DNA of 64,000 nt. Origin: Sulfurimonas sp. Lineage in GTDB: Bacteria; Campylobacterota; Campylobacteria; Campylobacterales; Sulfurimonadaceae. Under the pieces are notes generated by a model, which had not been told where the DNA came from, did not search any database, and saw only the letters and a list, made by a program, of their open reading frames with translations. Shown here piece by piece: positions 18,514 through 26,842 of the stretch (its first letter is position 1; each line of letters starts with the position of its first letter). The translations under genes were made by a program, and so were the position numbers. The stretch lies in contig NZ_JAQTOD010000001.1 in assembly GCF_028713515.1 (NCBI RefSeq), positions 372,001-436,000 of the forward strand. Reading direction: 5' to 3'.

Positions 18514-19828
18514 AGATATATTTCGCCCACTTCTTAAAAACAAAGAGGAGATTCAGGATGAACTTCTTTGTCATACAATTGGTTTACATAAAAAACACTA
18601 TTTTGATTATACGGCTTCTGGTTTAGCATATGACCTTGTCGAAGAGCGTCTTATGGAAGTACTGCAGACCTATGCAAATACGCACTCCAAAGAGGCAAAA
18701 ATGGCGGCTACGACGAGTGAATATTATGTTCAGGCAAGAGAAAATCTATATCAGAGCCTAGAGCTTAGTGAAGAGTTTATAATCATACCAAACGGTTGTG
18801 GTGCAACGGCAGCCATAAAACGATTTCAAGAGTTAGTAGGTATCTATATTCCACCAGCGACCATCAAGAGATATAAAATAGATATAGACAAAAAAGATAT
18901 GCCATTGGTTGTTGTGGGACCGTATGAGCACCACTCAAATGAGGTTAGTTATAGAGAGGCGTTTTGCGAGGTTGTACGGATTGGACTTGATGAGAATGGT
19001 TTGATAAATTTTAAGGAATTTGAAGAGATTTTAAAAGAAAATATAGACAGAGATATAATAGGCTCTTTTTGTGTGGCATCTAATGTAACAGGCATCATAA
19101 CCCCATATAAAAAAATATCAAAGTTGCTGAGAAAATATAATGCTGTTGTGTGTTTTGATGCAGCTGCATCCTCGCCATATATAAACATAGATTGCAATCT
19201 ATTTGATGCACTCTTCTTGTCCCCTCATAAACTTTTAGGGGGTCCTGGTTCATGTGGGCTGTTAATAATAAATAAAAATATCATTGACTCCTCGCTGCCA
19301 CCAACATTTGCAGGAGGAGGAACAGTCTCGTATGTCAGCAAGACAAAGCACTCTTATGATAGTGATTTGCAGACAAGAGAAGATGCAGGCACTCCTGGTA
19401 TTTTGCAGCTAATCAGAGCCTCTTTAGCGTATCAGCTTAGAAATGAGATAGGTTTTGATTTTATAGATAAGCAAAAAAGTAAACTATTAAAACTATTTAT
19501 AAACGAACTTCAAAAGATACCGAGCTGTGAAATATATGGTAATAAAAAAGAGAAAAATATAGGCATCGTCTCTTTCAATATTGGCAATCTAAACCCATAC
19601 GACATATGTAAAATCCTCTCTAAAATATATGGCATTCAGACAAGAGCTGGCTGTTCATGCGCAGGACCTTATGGGCATGATTTGCTTGGGCTAAAAGACC
19701 AGATTGTATTGGCAGATAAACCAGGATGGGTTAGGATAAGCATACATTTTTCACAAAAAAGGGGGGATATCCTCAATCTTCTTGAAGCAATCAAAAAAAG
19801 TGTTGAGGTTTTAAGAAATCAAAATTAG
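18506..19828 (+). CDS. Class V aminotransferase (cysteine desulfurase-like)
   Basis: The 440-residue PLP enzyme has the Schiff-base lysine K242 in LFLSPHKLLGGPGSCG, the upstream VCFDAAASSPYI (Asp that pairs with the pyridine ring), and a Cys in the loop RAGCSCAGPYG (C383/C385) at the position of the desulfurase nucleophile. It overlaps the reductase gene by eight bases and is the last gene before a terminator. As the end of a cysteine operon it could mobilise cysteine sulfur for the Fe-S clusters of CysH and sulfite reductase. That role is inferred; other class V reactions remain possible. Confidence 0.8.
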   Translation: MVKDIFRPLLKNKEEIQDELLCHTIGLHKKHYFDYTASGLAYDLVEERLMEVLQTYANTHSKEAKMAATTSEYYVQARENLYQSLELSEEFIIIPNGCGATAAIKRFQELVGIYIPPATIKRYKIDIDKKDMPLVVVGPYEHHSNEVSYREAFCEVVRIGLDENGLINFKEFEEILKENIDRDIIGSFCVASNVTGIITPYKKISKLLRKYNAVVCFDAAASSPYINIDCNLFDALFLSPHKLLGGPGSCGLLIINKNIIDSSLPPTFAGGGTVSYVSKTKHSYDSDLQTREDAGTPGILQLIRASLAYQLRNEIGFDFIDKQKSKLLKLFINELQKIPSCEIYGNKKEKNIGIVSFNIGNLNPYDICKILSKIYGIQTRAGCSCAGPYGHDLLGLKDQIVLADKPGWVRISIHFSQKRGDILNLLEAIKKSVEVLRNQN

Positions 19829-19851
19829 ATTTTAGCTATTACAAAAAACTA

Positions 19852-19890
19852 CTTTACTAAAAGTTGATAATTTTGGTAAAGTTTATAGTA
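19852..19890 (+). terminator. Terminator of the sulfur operon
   Basis: An 11-bp stem (19852-19862 with 19871-19881, one U-G pair, 8-base loop) lies 24 bases after the last stop of the operon and runs into a weak T/A-rich tail. It also separates the operon from the ybgC start that follows. Confidence 0.55.
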
Positions 19891-19945
19891 AAAAAATATA
19901 AGATATTAAGAAGTAAAAAAAATCGTATAAAGTAGGGTATGAAAG

Positions 19946-19987
19946 TTGAAAATAAGAGTCTATTATGAAGACATTTTTTGCATCTTT
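19946..19987 (+). pseudogene. Displaced native 5' end of ybgC
   Basis: From TTG at 19946, with AGGG eight bases upstream, the frame reads L/M-K-I-R-V-Y-Y-E-D and then becomes unrelated and stops at 19987. The intact ybgC at 52516 begins M-Q-I-R-V-Y-Y-E-D-T-D. The fragment is therefore the original beginning of ybgC, cut from its body by the integrative element. The spacing to the sulfur-operon terminator fits a normal native upstream region. Confidence 0.8.
19949..19972 (+). repeat. attL-like direct repeat
   Basis: Left copy of the 24-bp imperfect repeat; the exact core GAGTCTATTA is at 19956-19965. It encodes residues 2-9 of the native YbgC. The rest of 19973-20347 is AT-rich with no supported gene and may hold integrase arm sites. 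Confidence 0.75.
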
Positions 19988-20286
19988 TAAATTATAAAAT
20001 CTCTATTTCAAGGGATTGTTATCAAGTTTTATTCTTCTCTAAAATTGATTGTTTTGATAAAATAGTCAAGTTTTTAGACAAGGAATATTGAAAAAATATA
20101 CATTGAAATTTTACTTTTGAAGTTAACAGTTTAAAATCTTTTCATAGAGAATAAAATTCTTCTCATCGTGTACTCATTATTGTTGATCTTTCGCAGTTTG
20201 GCAAGTTATGCAGTTTTGCATTAATAATCCCTATCTATAGTTATCTAATTTATTTTGTTTCAATAAATGTACTATATGTAAAGTTT

Positions 20287-20328
20287 AAGTTTACATATTT
20301 ATATATTTATAAAACATTAAGTAAACTT
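20287..20328. promoter_or_regulatory. Inverted repeat in the abiE promoter region
   Basis: AAGTTTAC (20287-20294) is repeated inverted at 20321-20328, 26 bases apart, ending 19 bases before the AbiEi start. AbiEi antitoxins are known to autoregulate by binding inverted repeats in their own promoter, so this is a candidate operator. The AT-rich context makes chance pairing possible. Confidence 0.4.
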
Positions 20329-20347
20329 TGTTTTAGAATAATGTAAA

Positions 20348-21133
20348 ATGTCAACTATGACTATACAAAACAATACAAAATTAAAACAACTATATGAATT
20401 GTTACCAAGCGGAGTTGTAGTATCTGCTTCATGGCTTGAAAAAAACGGTATATCAAGACAATTAAGATATGAATATGTCAATAGCGGTTGGCTTCATACT
20501 TTAGGAAAAAGTGCTTATATACAAAATCCAAAAAACTACACATGGCAAGGTCTAGTTGTTGGAATTCAAAGTTTTATGGAGCTTCTCTATCATATTGGTG
20601 GATTGAAAGCATTAGAACTTCAAGGGTTTGCACACTATCTGCTTTTTGGAGATGAGAATAAAATGACCTTGTATGGAGAAAATAATTTTCCTGCATGGCT
20701 TAAGAATATTGATATTTCAAATAAAGTAGTACTTTACAAAAAACCATATTTTGATTCAATAGGTTTGAAAAAAATCTCATCCAATATTCAAGAATATGAG
20801 ATAACTATTTCAACGCCTGAGAGAGCAATATTTGAGTTACTTTATCTAGTAGAAGTTGATGGGATGAGTTTTGAGTTTGTAGCAGAGATATTCGAAGGAT
20901 TAACAACCCTTAGACCAAATCTCATCAACGAGCTTTTAGCTAAATGTGAAAGTAAAAAAGTCCTAAGATTATTTTGTTTTTTGATGGATTTTTATAATCA
21001 TCAATGGAAAAAGTTTGTAAAAATAGATGATATAGAGTTTGGCAGTGGAAAAATGCAGATAGTAAAAGGTGGAATAATGGATAAAAAATATCTTATCACG
21101 ATACCGAAAGGTTTTACAAATGAATCAAAATAG
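20348..21133 (+). CDS. AbiEi-type antitoxin of type IV toxin-antitoxin system
   Basis: The 261-residue protein has an N-terminal winged-helix-like region (LLPSGVVVSASWLEKNGISRQLRYEYVNSGWLH...) and a C-terminal region typical of AbiEi antitoxins, including ISTPERAIFELLYLV. AbiEi counters the AbiEii nucleotidyltransferase without direct complex formation and represses its own operon. It overlaps the toxin gene by 14 bases, the usual arrangement. Domain boundaries are approximate. Confidence 0.83.
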   Translation: MSTMTIQNNTKLKQLYELLPSGVVVSASWLEKNGISRQLRYEYVNSGWLHTLGKSAYIQNPKNYTWQGLVVGIQSFMELLYHIGGLKALELQGFAHYLLFGDENKMTLYGENNFPAWLKNIDISNKVVLYKKPYFDSIGLKKISSNIQEYEITISTPERAIFELLYLVEVDGMSFEFVAEIFEGLTTLRPNLINELLAKCESKKVLRLFCFLMDFYNHQWKKFVKIDDIEFGSGKMQIVKGGIMDKKYLITIPKGFTNESK

Positions 21134-22037
21134 TATCTATTTTAAACAAGTAGAATTGCTTATAGAAGTTTTGCCACATGTTACTATGGATGATTTTTTT
21201 GCACTTAAGGGTGGTACAGCTATAAATTTGTTTATAAGAGATTTTCCAAGACTCTCAGTTGATATCGATTTAATGTATTTGCCAGTTGAACCAAGGGATG
21301 AGAGTTTAAAAAATATTTCAATGATTTTTGAAGAGATTGCACAAAAAATTGAAAAACAAATCAAATTTTCAAAAGTAAACAGGTTGTATCAAAGAAATAA
21401 TAGTGAACTTTCAAAACTTCAAGTTGAAAGGAAAGGGGTTAGAATCAAAATTGAAGCTTCTCCTGTCACAAGAGGTACAGTAAAAGAGCCTCAGATGATG
21501 CAAAATACATTGAAAGTCCAAGAGATATTCGGTTTTGCTATGACAAGTGTTGTACATTTTGATGATTTATATGCTGGTAAAATATGTGCAGCACTTGATC
21601 GACAACATCCGAGAGATTTTTTTGATGTTAGAGGACTTTTAGATAATGAAGGAATAAGTGAGAGTTTGATGGATGTGTTTATTGTTTATCTTATAAGCTC
21701 AAATCAGCCGATTTCAAAGATTTTGGAACCAAATTTAATTGATATTAGTAAAATCTATGAAGAGCAGTTTGTTGGTATGACTATTGAACCAGTAGATTTA
21801 AAAGTACTTGAAGATACAAGAGAAGAGCTTATCTCAACAATAAACCAAAAATTGACACACAAGCACAAAGAATTTTTAATTGGATTTAAAAAGGGAAGTC
21901 CTAACTGGAAGCTTTTACCATATGAAAATATAATTGAACTTCCATCAATTAAATGGAAGCAACTTAATTTGGATAAGATGGGGAAGGCAGATAGATTAAT
22001 AGCAATTGAAAAATTAGAGAAAGTTTTGCATAAATAG
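21120..22037 (+). CDS. AbiEii-type nucleotidyltransferase toxin
   Basis: The 305-residue DUF1814 protein has the nucleotidyltransferase motif FALKGGTAINLFIRDFPRLSVDIDLMYL (GG...DxD), later VHFDDLYAGKICAALDRQHPRDFFDV, and a helical C-terminal region. AbiEii toxins add nucleotides to target RNAs and cause growth arrest after phage infection. It is the second gene of the AbiE pair, coupled by overlap to its antitoxin, near the left end of the element. Confidence 0.87.
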   Translation: MNQNSIYFKQVELLIEVLPHVTMDDFFALKGGTAINLFIRDFPRLSVDIDLMYLPVEPRDESLKNISMIFEEIAQKIEKQIKFSKVNRLYQRNNSELSKLQVERKGVRIKIEASPVTRGTVKEPQMMQNTLKVQEIFGFAMTSVVHFDDLYAGKICAALDRQHPRDFFDVRGLLDNEGISESLMDVFIVYLISSNQPISKILEPNLIDISKIYEEQFVGMTIEPVDLKVLEDTREELISTINQKLTHKHKEFLIGFKKGSPNWKLLPYENIIELPSIKWKQLNLDKMGKADRLIAIEKLEKVLHK

Positions 22038-22113
22038 CAATCAAATATAACACTCAAATTAATCTTTTATAGATATCTATCTGTGTTCTTCTTCGAGATA
22101 GCATTAACTACTT

Positions 22114-22872
22114 TTATTTTATCTCTCTGACCTCATTTAATATTTTCTCTAAGACCTTAAGCTGTGTATCATCCTTGTAAAGAATCTCATTTATGGAATT
22201 TTCACGATTTATCGCATCAAATATAGAAGTATTCTTTAGCTCCTGTGTATATTTTACAATGCGCTCAGCCTCTTGTAAAATATTTTGAGCTAGATAGCAC
22301 ATTTCGGCACGTCTATAATAAAGCTCTAAAAAAGAGAATTTTTCACTCTCTTTGTAATTAGGTATGGGAAGGTTGGCAAGCATCGCCGAACTGAGAATGC
22401 GCCTCTCTTTGGATTCGCATGTTATCTGATTGCCTAGGTATTCTTTTACTATTGGCAGTTGAAGATATGCCTGCACAAATAACGCCAGCTCTTTTGCTTT
22501 GTGTTTATTATGAAATTGAATTCGTATCATAGAATTATTTCCAACAATAACTCTTCTATAATGATTGCCAACAATGCCGACCTTAAAGAGAGTTCCTCTG
22601 TGTGTAAGAACTAAATCATTCTCTTGTAGCGCTTGTGAACGGATAGAGGTGGCATTTGCAGGACCTAAATCTTTAGACTGTGGCGGAACTTGAATTACCC
22701 CGAGTAGATCCAAGTCGTTTAGTGAAATCTCATCATACTCAATAAATGTTCTTTTTTTCTCATCACCTATGCGTACCTTAGAGATATTCGCAATTTTACA
22801 TGTCAAATCTGCGAGTTTAACTATTTCAAATCCTGGAACAAGCTCTTGAAGGAACTCTGAAAAACTCTTCAA
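22114..22872 (-). CDS. Half-size type I restriction specificity (HsdS-like) protein
   Basis: The 252-residue protein looks like one target-recognition domain plus a coiled-coil helix: VKLADLTCKIANISK at the start, QENDLVLTHRGTLFKVGIVG, SKERRILSSAMLANLPIPNY (the LxxIPIP end of a TRD), then a long helix with repeated Glu/Lys. Normal HsdS has two such units in about 400 residues. No hsdM or hsdR is adjacent; the complete locus is 11 kb away. It may dimerise like natural half-S proteins, or be a remnant. Strand is opposite to its neighbours. Confidence 0.65.
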   Translation of the reverse strand: MKSFSEFLQELVPGFEIVKLADLTCKIANISKVRIGDEKKRTFIEYDEISLNDLDLLGVIQVPPQSKDLGPANATSIRSQALQENDLVLTHRGTLFKVGIVGNHYRRVIVGNNSMIRIQFHNKHKAKELALFVQAYLQLPIVKEYLGNQITCESKERRILSSAMLANLPIPNYKESEKFSFLELYYRRAEMCYLAQNILQEAERIVKYTQELKNTSIFDAINRENSINEILYKDDTQLKVLEKILNEVREIK

Positions 22873-23049
22873 ACAACACCCCTTTTTTAAAAGTGACTAA
22901 TTATATCATAATTTGGTAGTTAAATAAAAAATTAAGAATAAGAGAGCTACAATTCTACTAGCCACAAATATTTTAAATTGGTAGTTAAATTTAAAGTCTC
23001 AAGAGTGGTTGTATTAATAACTTCAAAAAAACTCTAAAAAGGAATTTCA

Positions 23050-23478
23050 ATGCCAAAGATACTCTACAGCAATGTCAATATCTTAATACGTGAGCGCAAC
23101 AGAGAGATACTTGTCAATCCCGTAGACGAACGTTTTTACTATATAGGGCATAGAGAGATGCATAGTGTTTTTTTCGATGCAACGCTCTCCTTGAACGAGG
23201 ATGGCATCTATACTATAGAGGGAAGACAGACAATCTATAGTGAACACAGCGCTATGGGAAGTGATTATGAAAAGCTTCTTTGCAAACACCCAAAAGAGCT
23301 TATAAAAAAGAGTTCGCTCTTCTGGCTCTTTGGAACATACACGGTTTCGGGAGTGCATAAGAGAGAAGTGCACTCTAAATATATCTGCAGATACAAGGAG
23401 TACTGCATCATCCAAAGAGAGAAGATTCTCTCACATGAGTTTGCGGAAGATAAAAGTGAGTTAAAAAATGATGCCTGA
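23050..23478 (+). CDS. Hypothetical protein of the small-protein cluster
   Basis: The 142-residue soluble protein is not recognised. It is beta-rich, with many Tyr, His and Arg residues, and two Cys near residues 77 and 112. A good Shine-Dalgarno (AAAGGAA) precedes it. It begins a same-strand run of four or five small genes, several with one membrane helix, so it may be the soluble partner of a small membrane complex. Confidence 0.65.
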   Translation: MPKILYSNVNILIRERNREILVNPVDERFYYIGHREMHSVFFDATLSLNEDGIYTIEGRQTIYSEHSAMGSDYEKLLCKHPKELIKKSSLFWLFGTYTVSGVHKREVHSKYICRYKEYCIIQREKILSHEFAEDKSELKNDA

Positions 23479-23551
23479 GCAACTCCAAACTGCACTTCTT
23501 GTTTTTAGCACTTTGATGTTTTTAAAAACGCTTCCATACAAGAGACTATAA
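23468..23551 (+). CDS. Possible 27-residue hydrophobic peptide
   Basis: A short ORF overlaps the preceding stop by 11 bases and encodes a peptide with a hydrophobic centre (TALLVFSTLMFL) and a basic end (PYKRL). It fits the spacing of the small-protein run, but it is too short to be sure of. Confidence 0.3.
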   Translation: MMPEQLQTALLVFSTLMFLKTLPYKRL

Positions 23552-23572
23552 AAAACCAAAAAAGGTGCAAGA

Positions 23573-23848
23573 ATGAAAAAAAAAGTTGAGAAGATAATTG
23601 TAGCAGCAGTAGCAATAGGAGTTTTTCTTCTTATGCTATTAGGGTTTTTTAAAGTGTTCGGGTACATCTTAGAACTAGATAATGACGATAAGAAAAAAGC
23701 TTTTTTGCAGAGCAATCAAGAGTTTATATGCAGAGACGGCTATGATAGTTTTTTGGTAAGCAACAAAAACGGATGGAGTATAGAAAAAGATGAGTTTGTC
23801 AAAGAAGACAAGATAGTTTCCATATCTAGGTGTAATGAAAGAGAGTAG
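23573..23848 (+). CDS. Small single-helix membrane protein, copy 1
   Basis: The 91-residue protein has one N-terminal transmembrane helix (about residues 8-34) and a roughly 50-residue domain after it containing two Cys (FICRDG and SRCNE), a central LVSNKNGW and a KxExxKED pattern. The same layout and motifs occur in the gene at 24038, so the two are tandem paralogues. The topology would place the domain outside the inner membrane if the N terminus is cytoplasmic, letting the Cys pair form a disulfide. Family not recognised. Confidence 0.72.
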   Translation: MKKKVEKIIVAAVAIGVFLLMLLGFFKVFGYILELDNDDKKKAFLQSNQEFICRDGYDSFLVSNKNGWSIEKDEFVKEDKIVSISRCNERE

Positions 23849-23850
23849 CA

Positions 23851-24021
23851 ATGGTTTTAAATCAAGATACACTGATACTTATAAGAGAGTTTCTTCCGCC
23901 TTCAAATGAGCCGCCGCTGCTTCTATATCTAGGGATTGGTATATTTATAGGTGTAGTAGTCGTAATAGTAAAGTATGAGCGATACCGCAAGATTAGAGAG
24001 CTTTTTATGAAGCTGTTTTAA
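23851..24021 (+). CDS. 56-residue membrane protein between the paralogues
   Basis: ATG at 23851 follows the previous stop by two bases; the ORF ends at TAA 24019-24021. The product has a Pro-rich start (FLPPSNEPPLLLY), one transmembrane helix (about residues 24-40, IGIFIGVVVVIV) and a basic amphipathic tail. Tight spacing on both sides supports a real gene. Not recognised. Confidence 0.6.
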   Translation: MVLNQDTLILIREFLPPSNEPPLLLYLGIGIFIGVVVVIVKYERYRKIRELFMKLF

Positions 24022-24037
24022 CAAAGGAGACAAAGAA

Positions 24038-24322
24038 ATGAAGCGTTTTTTAGAGAGTTTGGTGATCATAGTTATCGTTGGAAGCATATTTATGGGAATC
24101 GCATATCTGCTAAAACTAGGCATTAATTATATGAACTCATTCGATATGGATGAAAAAGTAGAGGCGTTTGAAAATCAAAAGACGCTCCTTTGCTCAACCG
24201 GCATTACTAATAACCAAAAGATGCTTGTAAGTAAAAACAGCAACTGGGAGATGTATAAAAATGAGTACTTTAAAAGAGATGATATGCTCTTGGAGATAAG
24301 ACTTTGTGTGGTGGAAGAGTAG
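24038..24322 (+). CDS. Small single-helix membrane protein, copy 2
   Basis: The 94-residue paralogue of the protein at 23573 has an N-terminal membrane helix (about residues 8-30), then a two-Cys domain with LLCSTG, MLVSKNSNW, KNEYFKRDD and IRLC. Residues shared with copy 1 are C..G....LVS..N.W...K.E..K.D....I..C. An AAAGGAG Shine-Dalgarno precedes it. Diverged tandem copies suggest a functional pair rather than recent duplication. Confidence 0.75.
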   Translation: MKRFLESLVIIVIVGSIFMGIAYLLKLGINYMNSFDMDEKVEAFENQKTLLCSTGITNNQKMLVSKNSNWEMYKNEYFKRDDMLLEIRLCVVEE

Positions 24323-24364
24323 TTGTCTTGCACAAAATATTGTACATGTCAAAGAAAGTCTTTA

Positions 24365-24610
24365 ATGGAAAATTATCTGATTTTAAAAAACTATAGGATG
24401 CTTATTAAAAAAGATGAGCTAAATAGAGTATTTCTATCTTATGCTATAAACAGTGGAAATGAGATTATAGAACATACGGAGGGGATTTTAAAAGTTGTAA
24501 ACTGCGAAATCGCTGATGCGATGTATAAATATTTTGATACTGATTTAATATCTTATGGAGTGGAGGTTTTTGATGAGAATACAGAGTTTGTGAATCAGTC
24601 TGAATGTTAG
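24365..24610 (+). CDS. Hypothetical protein ending the small-protein run
   Basis: About 81 residues from ATG 24365; an upstream TTG at 24323 in the same frame is possible but lacks a clear ribosome binding site. Soluble, mixed alpha/beta, no recognised motif. It follows copy 2 directly and may be co-transcribed. Confidence 0.5.
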   Translation: MENYLILKNYRMLIKKDELNRVFLSYAINSGNEIIEHTEGILKVVNCEIADAMYKYFDTDLISYGVEVFDENTEFVNQSEC

Positions 24611-24672
24611 AAAAAGAAGAGCAAAATAGAAAAATATTTGTTTAAAATGTACGCATTTAGGAAAATTATTTT

Positions 24673-24924
24673 CTATTCCGGTATTAACTCATGTAAAGAT
24701 ATGTCTAAAATACGAGATATTTTAAAAAGCTGCTCTAAACTAAAATGTTTGTCGTATTTGTAGAGCTCGGCTTTTGCAATGTGTCCAACAGAGTTATGAC
24801 CTATAGCTAGCGCTAACTGCATTTGAGAAATCTTTTTTTCTTTTCTTGCATTTTTGACATTTTTCCCAATATCTCGATAGAAATTTTCTAGTTCTGCTGG
24901 AGTCAAATCATTCAAAATATGCAT
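24673..24924 (-). CDS. XRE-family helix-turn-helix repressor
   Basis: The 83-residue protein is essentially one Cro/CI-type HTH domain: IGKNVKNARKEKKISQMQLALAIGHNSVGHIAKAE, then SLEQLFKISRILDISLHELI. It faces the plus-strand genes at 25039 and has two CTATAG-centred palindromes in the shared intergenic region, so it probably represses itself and the divergent operon. Confidence 0.85.
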   Translation of the reverse strand: MHILNDLTPAELENFYRDIGKNVKNARKEKKISQMQLALAIGHNSVGHIAKAELYKYDKHFSLEQLFKISRILDISLHELIPE

Positions 24925-24929
24925 AATGT

Positions 24930-24994
24930 CCTATAGGTAAAGTATGTATAAGTTTATAGTTGTTAGAATTGTTTTGAAATGTTCTATAGAACAT
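24930..24994. promoter_or_regulatory. Two palindromic operators for the XRE repressor
   Basis: ATGTTCTATAGAACAT at 24979-24994 is a perfect 16-bp palindrome. A related shorter site centred on CCTATAGG lies at 24930-24937, immediately upstream of the repressor start. Both share the CTATAG centre, and both lie between divergent genes, as expected for HTH dimer operators. Confidence 0.65.
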
Positions 24995-25038
24995 AATAAG
25001 ACTGTTGCTTTTTATAAAAATAAAACAAAGGGTTCAAA

Positions 25039-25281
25039 ATGGCACTTTCAGAAGAAGATAGATTGTGGATTGAGAAAAAAAGAAAAGATATTGAAAGAGA
25101 AGAGCGAGAGCTAAAGAGAAGAGGCATTATCCCTTATACAGAAGAAGAGCTTGAAGAGATTAATGCTAAAAAAGCAGAAATGCGTGAACAAGCCGAACTT
25201 ACTGCGGAAGCTATTAAGACGGAGTTAATTTCGATTAGCCACTCCCTCAATCCTGCATTCAAATTAATTTTAAAAAAATAG
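25039..25281 (+). CDS. Short charged coiled-coil protein
   Basis: The 80-residue protein is dominated by Glu, Lys and Arg (for example KKRKDIEREERELKRRG) and is predicted by eye to be mostly helical. It is 12 bases upstream of the secreted-protein gene and presumably co-transcribed under the divergent XRE repressor. No function recognised. Confidence 0.65.
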   Translation: MALSEEDRLWIEKKRKDIEREERELKRRGIIPYTEEELEEINAKKAEMREQAELTAEAIKTELISISHSLNPAFKLILKK

Positions 25282-25293
25282 GAGAAATGTTAA

Positions 25294-26769
25294 ATGAGTT
25301 TATTGAAAAAAGGTATAAGTTTGCTTTTTGTCTGTGCATCTGTTCTTAGTGCTTCAGACGAAGCAGTTGATTTAAAAGACTATATGATTAAGAAACATCC
25401 AGATAGTCGTGCTTTACTTGGTATTTTTGCAGAAAATGAAAATACTACGATTTTTCAAACAAAAGATGAGAATGTCATGCTTGGGTATGATCAAAAAGGC
25501 GATAAATCTATGAAAACATTTATAGAGGATTCTGTTGGTTATTGCAACAGCATTGGTGGCAAAAATGTTTTTGGCGATGTTGTTATTGATTATATGGGAC
25601 ATTTTGATGGACAACGTGGTGAAGCTATAAACAATATGCTTGGTGCGTTATTTCATGCTGCCACAGATGATGATGTTATTAAAAGCATTAAAGCACAAGA
25701 GAGAGGAACATATAGCGGATTTTATGAGTGTAAATCAGATAAAGACGGCTTTCGTATACTTGATGTTATTGATAGTGTAGATATGACGCAAAAAAAGGCT
25801 ATGCAAGGCTATAGGGCTTCTTTTTTTAGATACTACTATGTAGAGCATGACAAACAACAAAAACTTGGATACATAAAAAAATGGATAAACGCAAACGAAG
25901 AAAGCAAAAAATATCATAGCAGGCTCTCTTTTAAAGATATGCTCTCAGATGGAGTAGGCAAACACAACTATGGTTTATTTGATACAGTAAATAGACTATG
26001 TAGTTTTAACGATGGGGAAGTGTTTATCTCTAGTCAATCTACCGATGGTAATACAATGGAGTTGAATAACTATATTGCCAAAAAATTAAAAGGAATAATT
26101 GATAATAATAATTCAAGAAAATTCCGCCCATCATATGTCATAGATGATAAAGAGTACATTTGGTGCAAAAATACTTCCAATAATGATAACTTCAAGCTGA
26201 TTCATGATCGTAGTGAGTTAAAGCTAGTGGAAAAAGAGGCAGGATTGTTTTTAAGTGAAAATAATATCAATCCAACAATTACAAGCGAGTTGATAGCTCC
26301 TAAAAATACAACACAAGAGTTAAGTTCTGCCGATAACATAGCTGCAAAGCAAGCAGGAAAATTAGAAACGGATTTAGCACTAAATACGATCAAATATAAA
26401 CAAGATATTTTTAAAACTTCTACGTTGGTGAACTATGACACTTCTTATAATGGCATAGTTGATGATTGTGCTTTATCTAGCGTAATAGCTGTTTCAAATA
26501 CTTCAAAACGTATTTTAAACTTTAAAAAATGTGCTAATAAAGATTTGGAATATATTGGCGAAAGCCAACAAGCAGACATGGAGGTTGCGCATCGTGAATT
26601 ACAAAAAATTGAACAAAATTTAATTCAAAACTGCAAAGCTAACGGACAGGCAATCACATTATTTGAAGAATCAGGAATGATTGCAAAGTGCACTCAAAAT
26701 CCTAATGGTAGAGGCACAAAGATTGTTATATCAAAGGATGATGAGATGCTATTAAAAGCTGTGAGGTAA
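25294..26769 (+). CDS. Secreted Cys-rich hypothetical protein
   Basis: The 491-residue protein has a clear signal peptide (about residues 1-20, ending SVLSA). The mature part carries eight Cys that fall into four sequential pairs (GYCNS/YECKS, RLCSF/IWCKN, DDCAL/KKCAN, NCKAN/AKCTQ), suggesting four disulfide-bonded modules in the periplasm or outside the cell. No enzymatic motif is recognised. It follows an 80-residue charged protein and ends before a strong terminator. Possibly an accessory surface or exclusion factor of the element, but that is only a guess. Confidence 0.72.
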   Translation: MSLLKKGISLLFVCASVLSASDEAVDLKDYMIKKHPDSRALLGIFAENENTTIFQTKDENVMLGYDQKGDKSMKTFIEDSVGYCNSIGGKNVFGDVVIDYMGHFDGQRGEAINNMLGALFHAATDDDVIKSIKAQERGTYSGFYECKSDKDGFRILDVIDSVDMTQKKAMQGYRASFFRYYYVEHDKQQKLGYIKKWINANEESKKYHSRLSFKDMLSDGVGKHNYGLFDTVNRLCSFNDGEVFISSQSTDGNTMELNNYIAKKLKGIIDNNNSRKFRPSYVIDDKEYIWCKNTSNNDNFKLIHDRSELKLVEKEAGLFLSENNINPTITSELIAPKNTTQELSSADNIAAKQAGKLETDLALNTIKYKQDIFKTSTLVNYDTSYNGIVDDCALSSVIAVSNTSKRILNFKKCANKDLEYIGESQQADMEVAHRELQKIEQNLIQNCKANGQAITLFEESGMIAKCTQNPNGRGTKIVISKDDEMLLKAVR

Positions 26770-26801
26770 GCGCCATTACATTCACATTGCCCTCTTTTAA
26801 A

Positions 26802-26842
26802 TATTACAGGCGACTAGTAAGCGCCTGTAATACACTATTTTT
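26802..26842 (+). terminator. Terminator after the secreted-protein gene
   Basis: An 11-bp GC-containing stem (26802-26812 with 26822-26832, 9-base loop) is followed by a T-run at 26838-26842. A clear intrinsic terminator. Confidence 0.8.
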
